From NCBI RefSeq assembly GCF_003612555.1, contig NZ_RAZF01000022.1, positions 1 through 46,951 on the forward strand: a stretch of DNA of 46,951 nt, in the 5' to 3' direction. The DNA is from Acutalibacter sp. 1XD8-33. GTDB lineage: Bacteria > Bacillota > Clostridia > Oscillospirales > Acutalibacteraceae. Within the stretch, counting starts at the first letter, position 1; each line of letters opens with the position of its first letter. A model generated the notes under the pieces. That model was not told where the DNA came from, made no database searches, and worked only from the letters and a program-made list of their open reading frames with translations. Of the stretch, positions 1 through 7,270 are shown piece after piece. The position numbers and the translations under genes are program-made.

Positions 1-390
1 AGCGGCAAGAGCCGCGCAGTGGACATAGCGCCCGGGGTCGTGGCGCTCTTGCGGCAGCTCAGGCAGGAACAAGCGGCGGGCGGGCTGTCACCTTTTGTTT
101 TCAATCAAGAGGGTACTCCCCAGCCCATGCACCCACAAAGCCCCACTAGGTATATGAAAGACTTTTCTAAACGGTACAACGTGCCAGGGTTACACCCGCA
201 CAAGCTCCGGCACAGCTTTGCAAGCGTAGCCATTACTAATGGTGCCGACGTTGCCTCAGTGAGTGAAAAGCTGGGCCATGCGGACAAGTCCACGACCCTG
301 AGAATGTACACCCATGCCGATGAAGAAAGCGTGAAGCGGACAGGGGATATTTTCCGGCAGGCCCTGGAAGCGGTGGGAAATGGCAGATAA
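1..390 (+). CDS. Tyrosine recombinase/integrase, C-terminal part (cut by window edge)
   Basis: This is the catalytic C-terminal end of a phage- or ICE-type tyrosine integrase. The reading frame is open to base 1, so the gene begins outside the window and the internal GTG at 19 is not a real start. The H-x-x-R box is seen in HPHKLRHSF. The second histidine and the nucleophilic tyrosine are in LGHADKSTTLRMYTH. Family members cut and rejoin att sites through a 3'-phosphotyrosine bond. The gene ends about 160 bp from the 3' end of a tRNA-Thr and is followed by a hairpin terminator, the usual arrangement when an element sits in a tRNA 3' end. Nothing looks broken in the visible part. The specific element cannot be named. 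Confidence 0.9.
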   Translation, partial: SGKSRAVDIAPGVVALLRQLRQEQAAGGLSPFVFNQEGTPQPMHPQSPTRYMKDFSKRYNVPGLHPHKLRHSFASVAITNGADVASVSEKLGHADKSTTLRMYTHADEESVKRTGDIFRQALEAVGNGR

Positions 391-400
391 AAGCAAAAGA

Positions 401-425
401 CCGGGGGCAAATCCCCGGCCTTTTT
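401..425 (+). terminator. Rho-independent terminator after integrase
   Basis: The stem CCGGGG (401-406) pairs with CCCCGG (413-418) around a 6-nt loop and is followed by CC and a run of T. It lies 10 bases after the integrase stop codon. Confidence 0.75.
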
Positions 426-503
426 AGCGTGATAAAGTAATCGATATTTTGAGGGCGTATGTCCTTTTGTATGTACTTCTGGCGAAAGCCCCGAGACGGT
501 GAT

Positions 504-545
504 AAAAAGGAAAACTCCCAGAAGTCCAGTAACTTCTAGGAGTTT
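504..545 (-). terminator. Terminator of the tRNA-Thr transcript
   Basis: On the minus strand a 14-bp stem (512-525 with 532-545, one C·A mismatch or G·U-type position, 6-nt loop) is followed by CCTTTTT. It lies just 3' of the tRNA and fits a monocistronic tRNA transcript. Confidence 0.75.
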
Positions 546-548
546 CGT

Positions 549-624
549 TGGAGCTGGATGTCGGAATCGAACCGACCACCTCATCATTACGAGTGATGTG
601 CTCTACCGAATGAGCTAATCCAGC
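549..624 (-). tRNA. tRNA-Thr (anticodon CGU)
   Basis: Read on the minus strand, the acceptor arms GCTGGAT and ATCCAGC pair. The anticodon stem CATCA/TGATG encloses loop CTCGTAA, giving anticodon CGU for threonine codon ACG. The T arm contains GGTTCGATTCC. The discriminator base is T and an encoded CCA follows at 551-549. The body is 73 nt, or 76 with CCA. Its 3' end faces the integrase gene, so it is probably the attachment site of the element to the left. Confidence 0.95.
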
Positions 625-640
625 ACCACAATACCTTTTT

Positions 641-669
641 ATTATACTCTATTCTTTCCTCACCGTCAA
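641..669 (-). promoter_or_regulatory. Sigma-A promoter for tRNA-Thr
   Basis: On the minus strand, -35 TTGACG (669-664) and -10 TATAAT (646-641) are separated by exactly 17 bp. The tRNA 5' end is 17 bases downstream of the -10. Confidence 0.85.
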
Positions 670-694
670 GGGGCAATTTTAGAGAACCGCTTTC

Positions 695-2041
695 CTATTC
701 TGCCACCCACAGTTCATCCACGCCATAATAGCGGTAGATTTCCAGGGCGTTGCTTCCCAGCCTTTCGCCGGGCATTGCGGGAGAAACTGCCGGAGGGCAG
801 GAGGCCGCCAGCGAGGCCAGGATTTTCCCCCCGGCCTCTTCCAGCCCCACCCGGCGCTTGGGCGAGAGCAGGGCGTCCCGCACCGTCAGGCAGGCCTCCG
901 TCCGCCGCAGAACCGGCGGACGGGTGGCAAGGGGCTCCCGCCGTTCCACCCCGGAGAGGACGGCTTCCAGGCGTTCTAGCGTTTCCGGCAAATTCTCTGG
1001 TACAGGCATCAGCACCAGCCAGTCCGGGTCCGCATATTCCGGCACAATCCCCTGGGCCTCCAGGCACGCTCCCAGCTCCCCGCCGGTATAGCCCCAGGAC
1101 TTGGCGTCCAGGGTGAGCTTGAGGGGCTCACCGTCTATCATGCCCCAACCTTTGAGAGCCAAACGCGCCTTGAAAGCGCCCAGGGTGTTCACCGCGTCCT
1201 GGAGCTTCCCGGCATAGCCATCGCCAAGATACCGGTTCGCCAAATCCAAAGACTGCAAAATCAGGTAGGACGGGCTAGTCGACCCGAACAAAGCCATGGC
1301 CTCCCTGGCGTGGGTGAAAAAAGCGGCTGGCGCGGCGGAGGACAGGTGCAGGTAGGCCCCGCCGGTGAGCACGGGCAAGGTCTTGTGGGCGCTGTCACAG
1401 CACAGGTCCGCCCCCAGAGCTATGGGGTGCCGGGAGGGGTCCAGAAAGGCCAGGTAGGCCCCATGAGCATTGTCCACCAGCAGCGGCGCAGAATAGCGGT
1501 CGGTCACGGCGGAAAGGGCCAGCAGGTCCGCCTGGTTCCCCAGGTAATCTGGGCTGGTGAGGTAGACCCCGGCGGCGCGGGGGCGCTCCCGGAGGGCGGC
1601 TTCCAGCGCGGCGGGAGAGATCTGGCAGCGGCACAGACTGTAGTCGGGATTCTCCGGAAAAAGCCAGTGGACGTCTACGTCCAGCAGGGCGGCCGCGCTG
1701 AGGAAGGATTTGTGGGCGTTGCGGCCCGCGATGATGAGGGGACGGCCCCCTTCCCGGCGAGAGCTCCAGGCCAGGCGCGCCAAATACACCATGGCCCGGA
1801 TGCACTGGGAGGAGCCCTCCGTGGAGTAGAGGGTGTCCCCCGCGCCGAAGAGGGCGGCGGCGTTCTTCTCGCTCTCCCGGATGATCCCGCCGGGGGCGCA
1901 GAGGGAGTCCGCGCCCCCCACCTCGGTGAGGTCCAGGGGCTCGCAGCCCAGAAAGGCCGCGCCCTTGTGCCCGGGCATGTGCAGCCGCAGGGGGCCCTTC
2001 TCCACGTATTCCCTCACAAAATCACAGATTGGCGTGTTCAT
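695..2041 (-). CDS. Orn/Lys/Arg-type PLP-dependent amino acid decarboxylase
   Basis: This is a fold-type I PLP enzyme of the short Orn/Lys/Arg decarboxylase group (448 aa), in the cytoplasm. The family removes CO2 from basic amino acids to give polyamines or their precursors; the substrate here is not determined. Residues 21-27 (HMPGHKG) are the N-terminal family signature. D190 in LLVDNAHGAY should contact the PLP ring nitrogen. K220 in CDSAHKTLP is the expected Schiff-base lysine. The ATG at 2041 is chosen because the protein then starts as relatives do; a longer open frame reaches 2242 but covers the upstream gene. The start overlaps the stop of the membrane-protein gene as ATGA, suggesting translational coupling. 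Several Firmicutes carry such enzymes near the holB/tmk region, which is not seen here. Confidence 0.88.
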   Translation of the reverse strand: MNTPICDFVREYVEKGPLRLHMPGHKGAAFLGCEPLDLTEVGGADSLCAPGGIIRESEKNAAALFGAGDTLYSTEGSSQCIRAMVYLARLAWSSRREGGRPLIIAGRNAHKSFLSAAALLDVDVHWLFPENPDYSLCRCQISPAALEAALRERPRAAGVYLTSPDYLGNQADLLALSAVTDRYSAPLLVDNAHGAYLAFLDPSRHPIALGADLCCDSAHKTLPVLTGGAYLHLSSAAPAAFFTHAREAMALFGSTSPSYLILQSLDLANRYLGDGYAGKLQDAVNTLGAFKARLALKGWGMIDGEPLKLTLDAKSWGYTGGELGACLEAQGIVPEYADPDWLVLMPVPENLPETLERLEAVLSGVERREPLATRPPVLRRTEACLTVRDALLSPKRRVGLEEAGGKILASLAASCPPAVSPAMPGERLGSNALEIYRYYGVDELWVAE

Positions 2042-2811
2042 AGGGACAGCGCCATCACAAAAAGGTACAGCGCTAGACCCGCCAGCGCGGTCCAGCTCAC
2101 ATACCGCCCCGCGATTTCCAGATCCGTTGGCTCCACTTTGTCTACGTTGCGGATGGTGAACATCAACCCCCAGCGGAAGAGCTCGTCCGCGAACAGCATG
2201 GACCACCCGTTGAACACGCAGACCAGCACCCCCACAAGCCACAGGGACCAGTGGCCCTTGCGGACGAGCTCGGGTCCGGCCATCAGCTCCAGGATCGCGC
2301 CCACGTAGGGCTCTGTGGGGTCAACGATCTCCCCGTTTTCGTCCCTGGTGAAGCCGTCGCTGGTGGTATAGGTAACCGTAAAGGTCGCCGAGGTTCCGTC
2401 CTCATTGGTCAGGAGCAAGCCCAGGCCCGGCGAATTCTCCACGCCCCCGCGAAACACGATCTCATCCCCCGCGCGAAGCTCCACGCCGGTCATATTTTCC
2501 GCCCCGTCCGCGTCTTTGGGGACCGCCGTGGGGTCCTCCCTGGCCGTATAGGGGCCATAGGTTTTCCCGCCGCACTCAAAGACTACGGTCTTGTCCGCCG
2601 ACACGGTAAACCGCGCCTGCCGCCACCACTGGAGGCGTCCGGAATACACCGTGGCGTCCCCCTCCTGGCCGGGCACAAAGATCGCGTCCATGTATGGAAA
2701 CCCCACCCGGGAGACCGTCACGAAAAACGCCGCGGTGAACCCCAGCACCATCAGCGCCATGCCAATCAGCAAGGCCTTCTGATACCGCCCCAAGTCTTTG
2801 AATCTCTCCAT
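2038..2811 (-). CDS. Hypothetical membrane protein with extracytoplasmic domain
   Basis: I do not recognise this 257-aa protein. A hydrophobic segment at about residues 13-34 is followed by a polar stretch of about 150 residues rich in T, G, V and E, which looks like a beta-rich outside domain. Two more hydrophobic segments lie near 188-207 and 235-257. The start at 2811 has a GGAGGG ribosome binding site 8-9 bases upstream; the open frame beyond it only reads through a repeat. The gene is translationally coupled (ATGA) to the downstream decarboxylase, so the two are probably made together. A role in sensing or transport linked to the decarboxylase is possible but is only inference. Confidence 0.75.
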   Translation of the reverse strand: MERFKDLGRYQKALLIGMALMVLGFTAAFFVTVSRVGFPYMDAIFVPGQEGDATVYSGRLQWWRQARFTVSADKTVVFECGGKTYGPYTAREDPTAVPKDADGAENMTGVELRAGDEIVFRGGVENSPGLGLLLTNEDGTSATFTVTYTTSDGFTRDENGEIVDPTEPYVGAILELMAGPELVRKGHWSLWLVGVLVCVFNGWSMLFADELFRWGLMFTIRNVDKVEPTDLEIAGRYVSWTALAGLALYLFVMALSL

Positions 2812-2867
2812 TGCTGCACCCTCCGATTCAGTATTTCGCCGGTTTTTTGTGGACGATGTTTTGGCCT

Positions 2868-3065
2868 CTGGCAGGGAGGGGCTTCGCCCCCTCCACCCCC
2901 ACCACCTTTTGAAAAAGGTGGACGAAAACTTTACCCTGGTTAGCTGATTGCGATAAAACCAACTATACTGCGTTACGCGGTCAAGAGGCGTTAGGCCCCT
3001 GGCGAGGTGTGGAGCAGAGCTCCACGACCTTGCCGTAGTCGGCGTTTCTGTGCCCCCGAAGGCCA
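2868..3065. repeat. Composite intergenic repeat, copy a
   Basis: This stretch holds no gene. It contains the module CCACCTTTTGAAAAAGGTGG (itself an inverted repeat), a GGGGCTTCGCCCC hairpin, GAGCAGAGCTC palindrome units, and the phrase GCGGTCAAGAGGCGTTAGGCC. Related modules occur in both orientations at 4496-4845, 7573-7949, 30705-31290, 32395-32480, 40925-41516 and 46165-46600. Confidence 0.7.
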
Positions 3066-3091
3066 CACCGTATTACTTCAAAAAAATCCCG

Positions 3092-4468
3092 TCACATATC
3101 CGCCTCGGCGGCTTTCAGCATGATGGCGCACTCCATCCGGGCCCGGAAGAGCTCACAGCCGTAGCGGTAGATTCCGTTCACAGAGCCGGTGGCGTGGTAG
3201 GCGTTGGCCGCGCAGCCCCCGGAGCAGTAGAGCTTCGCCCAGCAGTCCTTGCAGTCCGGCCGGGCGTACACGTTGCAGTCCCGGAACTCCGCCTGGGCCT
3301 GGGGGTTCGTCACCCCCTGGAACACGTCCCCCAGCCGGAACTTCTCGTCCCCCACAAACTGGTGGCAGGGGTACAGGTCCCCCCAGGGGGTCACCGCCAT
3401 GTACTCCGTGCCCGACCCGCAGCCGGAAATCCGCTTGTAGATGCAGGGTCCGTCCTCCAGGTCGATCATGTAGTGGTAGAAGGTGAAGGGCCTGCCCTCC
3501 CGGCGGCGCTCCAGCATCTTCTCCGCCAGCTTCTCGTACTGCTCCAGCACCACCGGCAGGTCCTCCTCGGTGAGGGCGGCGGGGTCCCCGGGGGCGCAGA
3601 CCACCGGCTCCATCGAGAGCTCCGTGAAGCCCAGGTCCAGCATGGCCTCAATGTCCCGGAGGAAGTCCGGGTTCTCGTGGGTGAAGGTGCCCCGCATGTA
3701 GTAGTTTTTGTTGCCACGGGCCCGCACCAGCTCCTGGAACTTGGGCACGATCCGGTCGTAGCTGCCCCGGCCCTGGTAGTCCACCCGGTAGCGGTCGTGG
3801 ACCTCCCGGCGGCCGTCCAGGCTGAGCACCACGTTGGACATTTCCCGGTTGGCGAAGTCGATCACGTCCCGGTCTATGAGCATCCCGTTGGTGGTCAGAG
3901 TGAAGCGGAAGTTCTTCCCGGCCTCCTTCTCCACGGACCGGGCGTAGGCCACCAGCTCCTTGACCACGTCCCAGTTCATCAGGGGTTCGCCGCCGAAGAA
4001 GTCCACCTCCAGGTTCCGCCGGGTCCCGGAGTTCTCCATGAGGAAGTCCAGGGCACGCTTGCCCACCTCGAAGCTCATCAGGGCCCGCTCCCCGTGGAAT
4101 TTCCCCTGGGAGGCGAAGCAGTAGGCGCAGTTCAGGTTGCAGGTGTGGGCCACGTGGAGGCACAGGGCCTTTACCACATTCCCGCTGCGGGCCTTGAACT
4201 CCCCTGCCAGGGGCTCGAAGCTGTCCGGGGTGAAGAGCTGGCCGGATTTCTCCAGCTCCCCGATAGCCTCCCAGCATTCTTCCAGCTCCCGCCGGGTGAG
4301 CTCCGGGCGGTCCCGGTATTTTTCCAGGAGGAGGGAGACGGCCTCCTCCCGGGGCTTTTCTTTGTAGAGGGCGATCATGTCATAGGCCGCCTCATCCACC
4401 ACATGGATGGCTCCTGAACAGACGTCTACCACGATATTGTATCCGCCCCGCTGAAACTGATGTACCAT
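3092..4468 (-). CDS. scfB: SCIFF peptide radical SAM maturase (thioether-forming)
   Basis: This radical SAM/SPASM enzyme of 458 aa matures the SCIFF (six-cysteines-in-forty-five) ranthipeptide by installing Cys thioether cross-links. An N-terminal leader-binding region starts MVHQFQRGGYN, typical of the family. The radical SAM cluster motif is C110-x3-C114-x2-C117 in HTCNLNCAYC. The C-terminal half contains the SPASM/auxiliary-cluster cysteines (CGSG near 350, then PCHQF, CNVY, CKDCWAKLYCSGGC and YGCELF). The ATG at 4468 is preferred over 4483 because family members start at MVHQF. The precursor gene lies upstream on the same strand but is separated by a terminator and a repeat of about 420 bp, an unusually long gap. 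The peptide's physiological role is not established. Confidence 0.95.
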   Translation of the reverse strand: MVHQFQRGGYNIVVDVCSGAIHVVDEAAYDMIALYKEKPREEAVSLLLEKYRDRPELTRRELEECWEAIGELEKSGQLFTPDSFEPLAGEFKARSGNVVKALCLHVAHTCNLNCAYCFASQGKFHGERALMSFEVGKRALDFLMENSGTRRNLEVDFFGGEPLMNWDVVKELVAYARSVEKEAGKNFRFTLTTNGMLIDRDVIDFANREMSNVVLSLDGRREVHDRYRVDYQGRGSYDRIVPKFQELVRARGNKNYYMRGTFTHENPDFLRDIEAMLDLGFTELSMEPVVCAPGDPAALTEEDLPVVLEQYEKLAEKMLERRREGRPFTFYHYMIDLEDGPCIYKRISGCGSGTEYMAVTPWGDLYPCHQFVGDEKFRLGDVFQGVTNPQAQAEFRDCNVYARPDCKDCWAKLYCSGGCAANAYHATGSVNGIYRYGCELFRARMECAIMLKAAEADM

Positions 4469-4495
4469 AGCAATCCCCCGCAATCGGAAATTTTT

Positions 4496-4845
4496 TGCCG
4501 CCGGTAAGGTCGTGGGGTTTCACCCCACACCCCACAAGGGGCCTAACGCCCCTTGCCCGCGTAATGTCACTCCTCATTTCATTCGTCGTGAAGGTTTTAT
4601 GTTGTTTGACACGCTAACCTAACAACCGTAAAAGTTTCGTCAACCTTTTCAAAGGTTGCGAGGTGTGGAGCAGAGCTCCACGACCTTGCCCTTAAACACC
4701 TGAGAAAAATAGCGCAGGAAGGGTGAATGAAAGTCTCCAGTGGAGACTTTCAGAGGGAAACCCTCACCGGGGGTTTCCCTGGAAACCGGAACCCGCTACC
4801 CCTCGCCGGGGGCAGCCGAGACAACTCCACAACCTTGCCGGAACG
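4496..4845. repeat. Composite intergenic repeat, copy b, with tandem hairpins
   Basis: This gap between scfB and scfA has no gene. Left to right it holds GGGGTTTCACCCC and CAAGGGGCCTAACGCCCCTTG hairpin modules, a TCATTTCATTCGTCGTGAAGG module, GGAGCAGAGCTCC, and then two perfect hairpins. The first is TGAAAGTCTCC/GGAGACTTTCA (4728-4752, 11 bp, loop AGT). The second is AGGGAAACCC/GGGTTTCCCT (4754-4780, 10 bp). The same order, inverted and with different stem sequences, is found at 41230-41284. Confidence 0.75.
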
Positions 4846-4872
4846 AAAAAGTGCCGCCCAATCCGGCGGCAC
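4846..4872 (-). terminator. Terminator after the SCIFF precursor gene
   Basis: On the minus strand the 8-bp stem GTGCCGCC/GGCGGCAC (4872-4865 with 4858-4851) has a 6-nt loop and is followed by TTTTT. It lies 17 bases after the scfA stop and would let precursor mRNA outnumber maturase mRNA. Confidence 0.85.
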
Positions 4873-4889
4873 CCAAACAAACGCCCAGC

Positions 4890-5039
4890 TTATTTCTTGG
4901 CTTTGTTTTCACACTGCTGGTTCGCGATACCGCAGCTGGTTTTGCAGGCAGACTGGCAGGAGGTCTGGCACTCGCCGCAGCCGCCCTTTTTGGCGCTCTC
5001 ACACAGATTGCGGGTTTTCAGCGTCTTAATCAGTTCCAT
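4890..5039 (-). CDS. scfA: SCIFF ranthipeptide precursor
   Basis: This 49-aa precursor peptide is the substrate of the adjacent maturase. The leader MELIKTLKTRNL resembles the conserved SCIFF leader, and the core carries CGECQTSCQSACKTSC plus a later cysteine. Cysteines are at 13, 21, 24, 28, 32, 36 and 43, one more than the six that name the family; the extra one is C13 in the leader/core boundary. The ATG at 5039 has a GGGAGG ribosome binding site; an upstream ATG at 5096 would lie inside the promoter and is rejected. A consensus promoter and a leader hairpin precede it, and a terminator follows. The peptide ends in NKAKK and is probably cytoplasmic until modified. Confidence 0.95.
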   Translation of the reverse strand: MELIKTLKTRNLCESAKKGGCGECQTSCQSACKTSCGIANQQCENKAKK

Positions 5040-5055
5040 TGCATATCCCTCCCGG

Positions 5056-5076
5056 AACGCCCGAAGTCCGGGCGTT
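5056..5076 (-). promoter_or_regulatory. 5' leader hairpin of scfA
   Basis: AACGCCCG (5056-5063) pairs perfectly with CGGGCGTT (5069-5076) around a 5-nt loop. It lies directly upstream of the ribosome binding site in the predicted scfA mRNA and could stabilise the message or affect initiation. No poly-U follows, so it is not a terminator. Confidence 0.6.
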
Positions 5077-5086
5077 GATTTTTTAT

Positions 5087-5115
5087 ATTGTACCATAGGC
5101 GAAAAGGTTTGTCAA
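5087..5115 (-). promoter_or_regulatory. Sigma-A promoter of scfA
   Basis: On the minus strand, -35 TTGACA (5115-5110) is perfect and lies 17 bp from -10 TACAAT (5092-5087). This near-consensus match predicts strong constitutive expression. Confidence 0.88.
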
Positions 5116-5234
5116 CTCTGGCGGAGGCCGATCCGGCCGAACTGGCAGGTGACACAACCGAACTTTTACTGGTTGCCTATCGAAGCTCTTTTGTTAACTC
5201 CTCTTTTAGGATACTCCCCATTTCACAAAGAGTA

Positions 5235-5263
5235 TTGTCAACAGGAAAAAAATGGTGTATAAT
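5235..5263 (+). promoter_or_regulatory. Sigma-A promoter upstream of the diguanylate cyclase
   Basis: The -35 TTGTCA (5235-5240), a 17-bp spacer and the -10 TATAAT (5258-5263) form a strong promoter divergent from scfA. The next recognised gene starts at 5727, giving a leader of about 450 nt. I found no c-di-GMP riboswitch signature (such as GACGCAAAGC) in that leader. Confidence 0.8.
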
Positions 5264-5305
5264 ATGTGATACAAGATATAAATGCCGGGCTGTTTTTGGA
5301 GGGAA

Positions 5306-5449
5306 GTGATCGTTCTGGATGACACGAAAACCCGAATTATTTTCCCGGCGATTTTCGACCATCTGAAGTTCAATCCTCTCGCCATGCTGGCCCATCCGAT
5401 GGGGGTTGTGGCTTCCCTATTTTCGCTTCTGGATTTCCCATCCGGATGA
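5306..5449 (+). CDS. Possible small ORF in the leader (47 aa)
   Basis: A GTG at 5306 sits right after GGAGGGAA, only a few bases from the Shine-Dalgarno core, which is short spacing. The 47-aa product (starting VIVLDDTKTRIIF) is hydrophobic in its second half and matches nothing I recognise. It lies between the strong promoter at 5235 and the cyclase gene. It could be a leader peptide or a chance frame. The rest of 5450-5726 shows no gene. Confidence 0.2.
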   Translation: MIVLDDTKTRIIFPAIFDHLKFNPLAMLAHPMGVVASLFSLLDFPSG

Positions 5450-5726
5450 AACGATGTTCTGCTGCCACTTTCGGGACAGCGCGGGCGCGGCGAGGCGGCG
5501 GCTCTTCTATCACCCTCCGCAAAAAACGCCCATATTATAGCATGACCCGGGTGGATCAGGGGTGTTTGCGGCGTAAGGGATATGCGCACCTCCCTTGGCC
5601 GGATAAAGACAGCACAGTTTTCCTTCTGTTTTAACAACGTTTTAAGAAAGGCCTCCCGCCAAGCCGGTTCAGCGGAAGGAAAAATATGTTGCCGGGGAAA
5701 CCGAATTTGACGAGGAGAGTGCCATC

Positions 5727-6644
5727 ATGGAAAAAATTCTGATTGTTGACGACAGCGTCGTGCAGGCAGCTCACTTAAAGATTATTTTAGCCGATATGTA
5801 CGACATTACCATTGCCCAGACGGCGGAGGACGGGCTTCGTCTTGCCAGCAACGGGGACTTCTCCCTGATCCTGCTGGATGTGGTGATGCCAGGGATGGAT
5901 GGCTTTACGCTGCTGAAAAAATTGCAGGAAGAAATCATCACGCGGAGCATTCCCGTGATTTTGATTACAAGCCTTTCCGATGTGGTAAATGAGCAGCGCG
6001 GACTGATCCTGGGCGCTGTGGATTACATCACGAAGCCCTTCAACCCCCTGATTATCAAAGCAAGGGTCAACACGCATATCAAGCTGTACCAATACCGCAG
6101 GCAGATCGAATTGCAGTCCATGACCGATCAATTGACGGGAATCGCCAACAGGCGCAGGTATGAACAGCACAGCCTCACAAAATGGGGCGAGGCGATCCGC
6201 CTGCATGTTCCCTTTTCCATCTGCATATTTGATATTGACCGCTTCAAAGTGTATAACGACACCTTTGGCCATCCCGCCGGGGACAAGGTGATCGCCTCTG
6301 TGGCCAAAACAGCCGCCTCTCATCTACAGCGCAGCACAGATTTTCTGGCCCGCTATGGGGGGGAGGAGTTTGTGGCCGTCATTCTGGGCGGCTGCGCGAA
6401 AGAGGTCTTTGGCCACTGGAAAAAACTCCGTCAGGCTGTAGAGGACCTTCATATTCCCCATGATCCCTCTGTTTCCCAATGGGTTACCATCAGCGTGGGG
6501 GGCGTTACCATCGTTCCAGAAGAGAAAAACTCCTATGAATTCTATCTAAAAATTGCGGACACTATGCTGTATGACGCGAAAAAGCACGGCCGCAACAGAA
6601 TTGTCTGGGCCGATGAGCAAATGAAGCAGATGTGGGAAAAATAA
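5727..6644 (+). CDS. Response regulator diguanylate cyclase (REC-GGDEF)
   Basis: This 305-aa PleD/WspR-like protein makes cyclic di-GMP from two GTP when its receiver domain is phosphorylated. The REC domain (about 3-118) has acidic D8-D9, phosphoacceptor D51 in LLDVVMPGMDG, and K103 in ITKPFN. The GGDEF domain (about 130-295) has an intact GGEEF active site at 211-215. An RxxD motif (R202-S-T-D205) lies exactly five residues before it, the position of the inhibitory product-binding I-site. The start has GAGGAGAG upstream. No histidine kinase is nearby. The following DUF3842 gene is 91 bp away on the same strand and may be co-transcribed. Confidence 0.95.
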   Translation: MEKILIVDDSVVQAAHLKIILADMYDITIAQTAEDGLRLASNGDFSLILLDVVMPGMDGFTLLKKLQEEIITRSIPVILITSLSDVVNEQRGLILGAVDYITKPFNPLIIKARVNTHIKLYQYRRQIELQSMTDQLTGIANRRRYEQHSLTKWGEAIRLHVPFSICIFDIDRFKVYNDTFGHPAGDKVIASVAKTAASHLQRSTDFLARYGGEEFVAVILGGCAKEVFGHWKKLRQAVEDLHIPHDPSVSQWVTISVGGVTIVPEEKNSYEFYLKIADTMLYDAKKHGRNRIVWADEQMKQMWEK

Positions 6645-6735
6645 CGGCTCTTCCCCACCGTCCCGGCCCTTGCCCACAAAGCGGACAAGGCTCTGGGAAA
6701 GCGGAAGGATTCTGGATGGAGCGAGGTAACGATTC

Positions 6736-7149
6736 ATGAATATTCTTGTCATTGACGCCCAAGGCGGCGGCATCGGGCGCCAGGTCGTCTCAGCCGTCAA
6801 AGGGGCCTGGCCCCAAGCAACCGTGACCGCCGTGGGCGCCAACAGCTCCGCCGCCTCTGCCATGCTGAAAGCAGGGGCCGACCAGGCTGCCACGGGAGAG
6901 AACGCCGTTGTGGTATGCAGCCGCAAGGCGGACGTAATCATCGGGCCGGTAGGCATTGTCATTGCGGATTCCTTGCTGGGGGAAATCACCCCCCGGATGG
7001 CTGCGGCTGTGGGACAAAGCCCCGCAAAGCGCATCCTGATTCCCGTGAACCACTGTGACAACATTATCATCGGCGTGCCCGACTTGACCCTCTCCAACCT
7101 GATCGCCGGCGTTTTGGAGGAGCTGAGAGCTCTATTCTCTGGGCAGTGA
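6736..7149 (+). CDS. DUF3842 family protein
   Basis: This 137-aa cytoplasmic protein matches the DUF3842 pattern known mainly from Clostridia. It starts MNILVIDAQGGGIG, a glycine-rich loop after a first beta strand as in nucleotide-binding Rossmann-like folds. It continues with SAMLKAGAD, TGENAVV, IIGPVGIVIADSLLGEITP and ILIPVNHC. No enzymatic role is established for the family and none is proposed. The full-length start has GGAGCGAGG upstream. The gene follows the diguanylate cyclase and is followed by a separate promoter at 7236. Confidence 0.85.
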   Translation: MNILVIDAQGGGIGRQVVSAVKGAWPQATVTAVGANSSAASAMLKAGADQAATGENAVVVCSRKADVIIGPVGIVIADSLLGEITPRMAAAVGQSPAKRILIPVNHCDNIIIGVPDLTLSNLIAGVLEELRALFSGQ

Positions 7150-7235
7150 TTGTCGGGAACCGGTCAAGAACCGCTATATGGAGTTTGTTCCAACCCGCCG
7201 CTTTTTGATAAATCCGCCGGTTTTGTGTTTCGATC

Positions 7236-7264
7236 TTGACATTCTTCTCCAAAAGAGGTATTCT
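7236..7264 (+). promoter_or_regulatory. Sigma-A promoter of the ABC importer leader
   Basis: Perfect -35 TTGACA (7236-7241), a 17-bp spacer and -10 TATTCT (7259-7264). Transcription would start near 7271, directly into a highly structured leader. Confidence 0.85.
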
Positions 7265-7270
7265 ATATGA

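Noticed and set aside
1310-2308. 332-aa plus-strand frame over the decarboxylase
   Set aside because: Antisense to an enzyme with all catalytic residues; no start signal.
4711-4815. CRISPR-like array
   Set aside because: The palindromes are single, differ from one another and have no regularly spaced identical repeats or cas genes nearby.
5206-5637. 143-aa minus-strand ORF upstream of scfA
   Set aside because: It covers the strong plus-strand promoter, has no ribosome binding site and no recognisable domain.
5264-5726. c-di-GMP riboswitch before the diguanylate cyclase
   Set aside because: The conserved GACGCAAAGC core and tetraloop-receptor signatures are absent.
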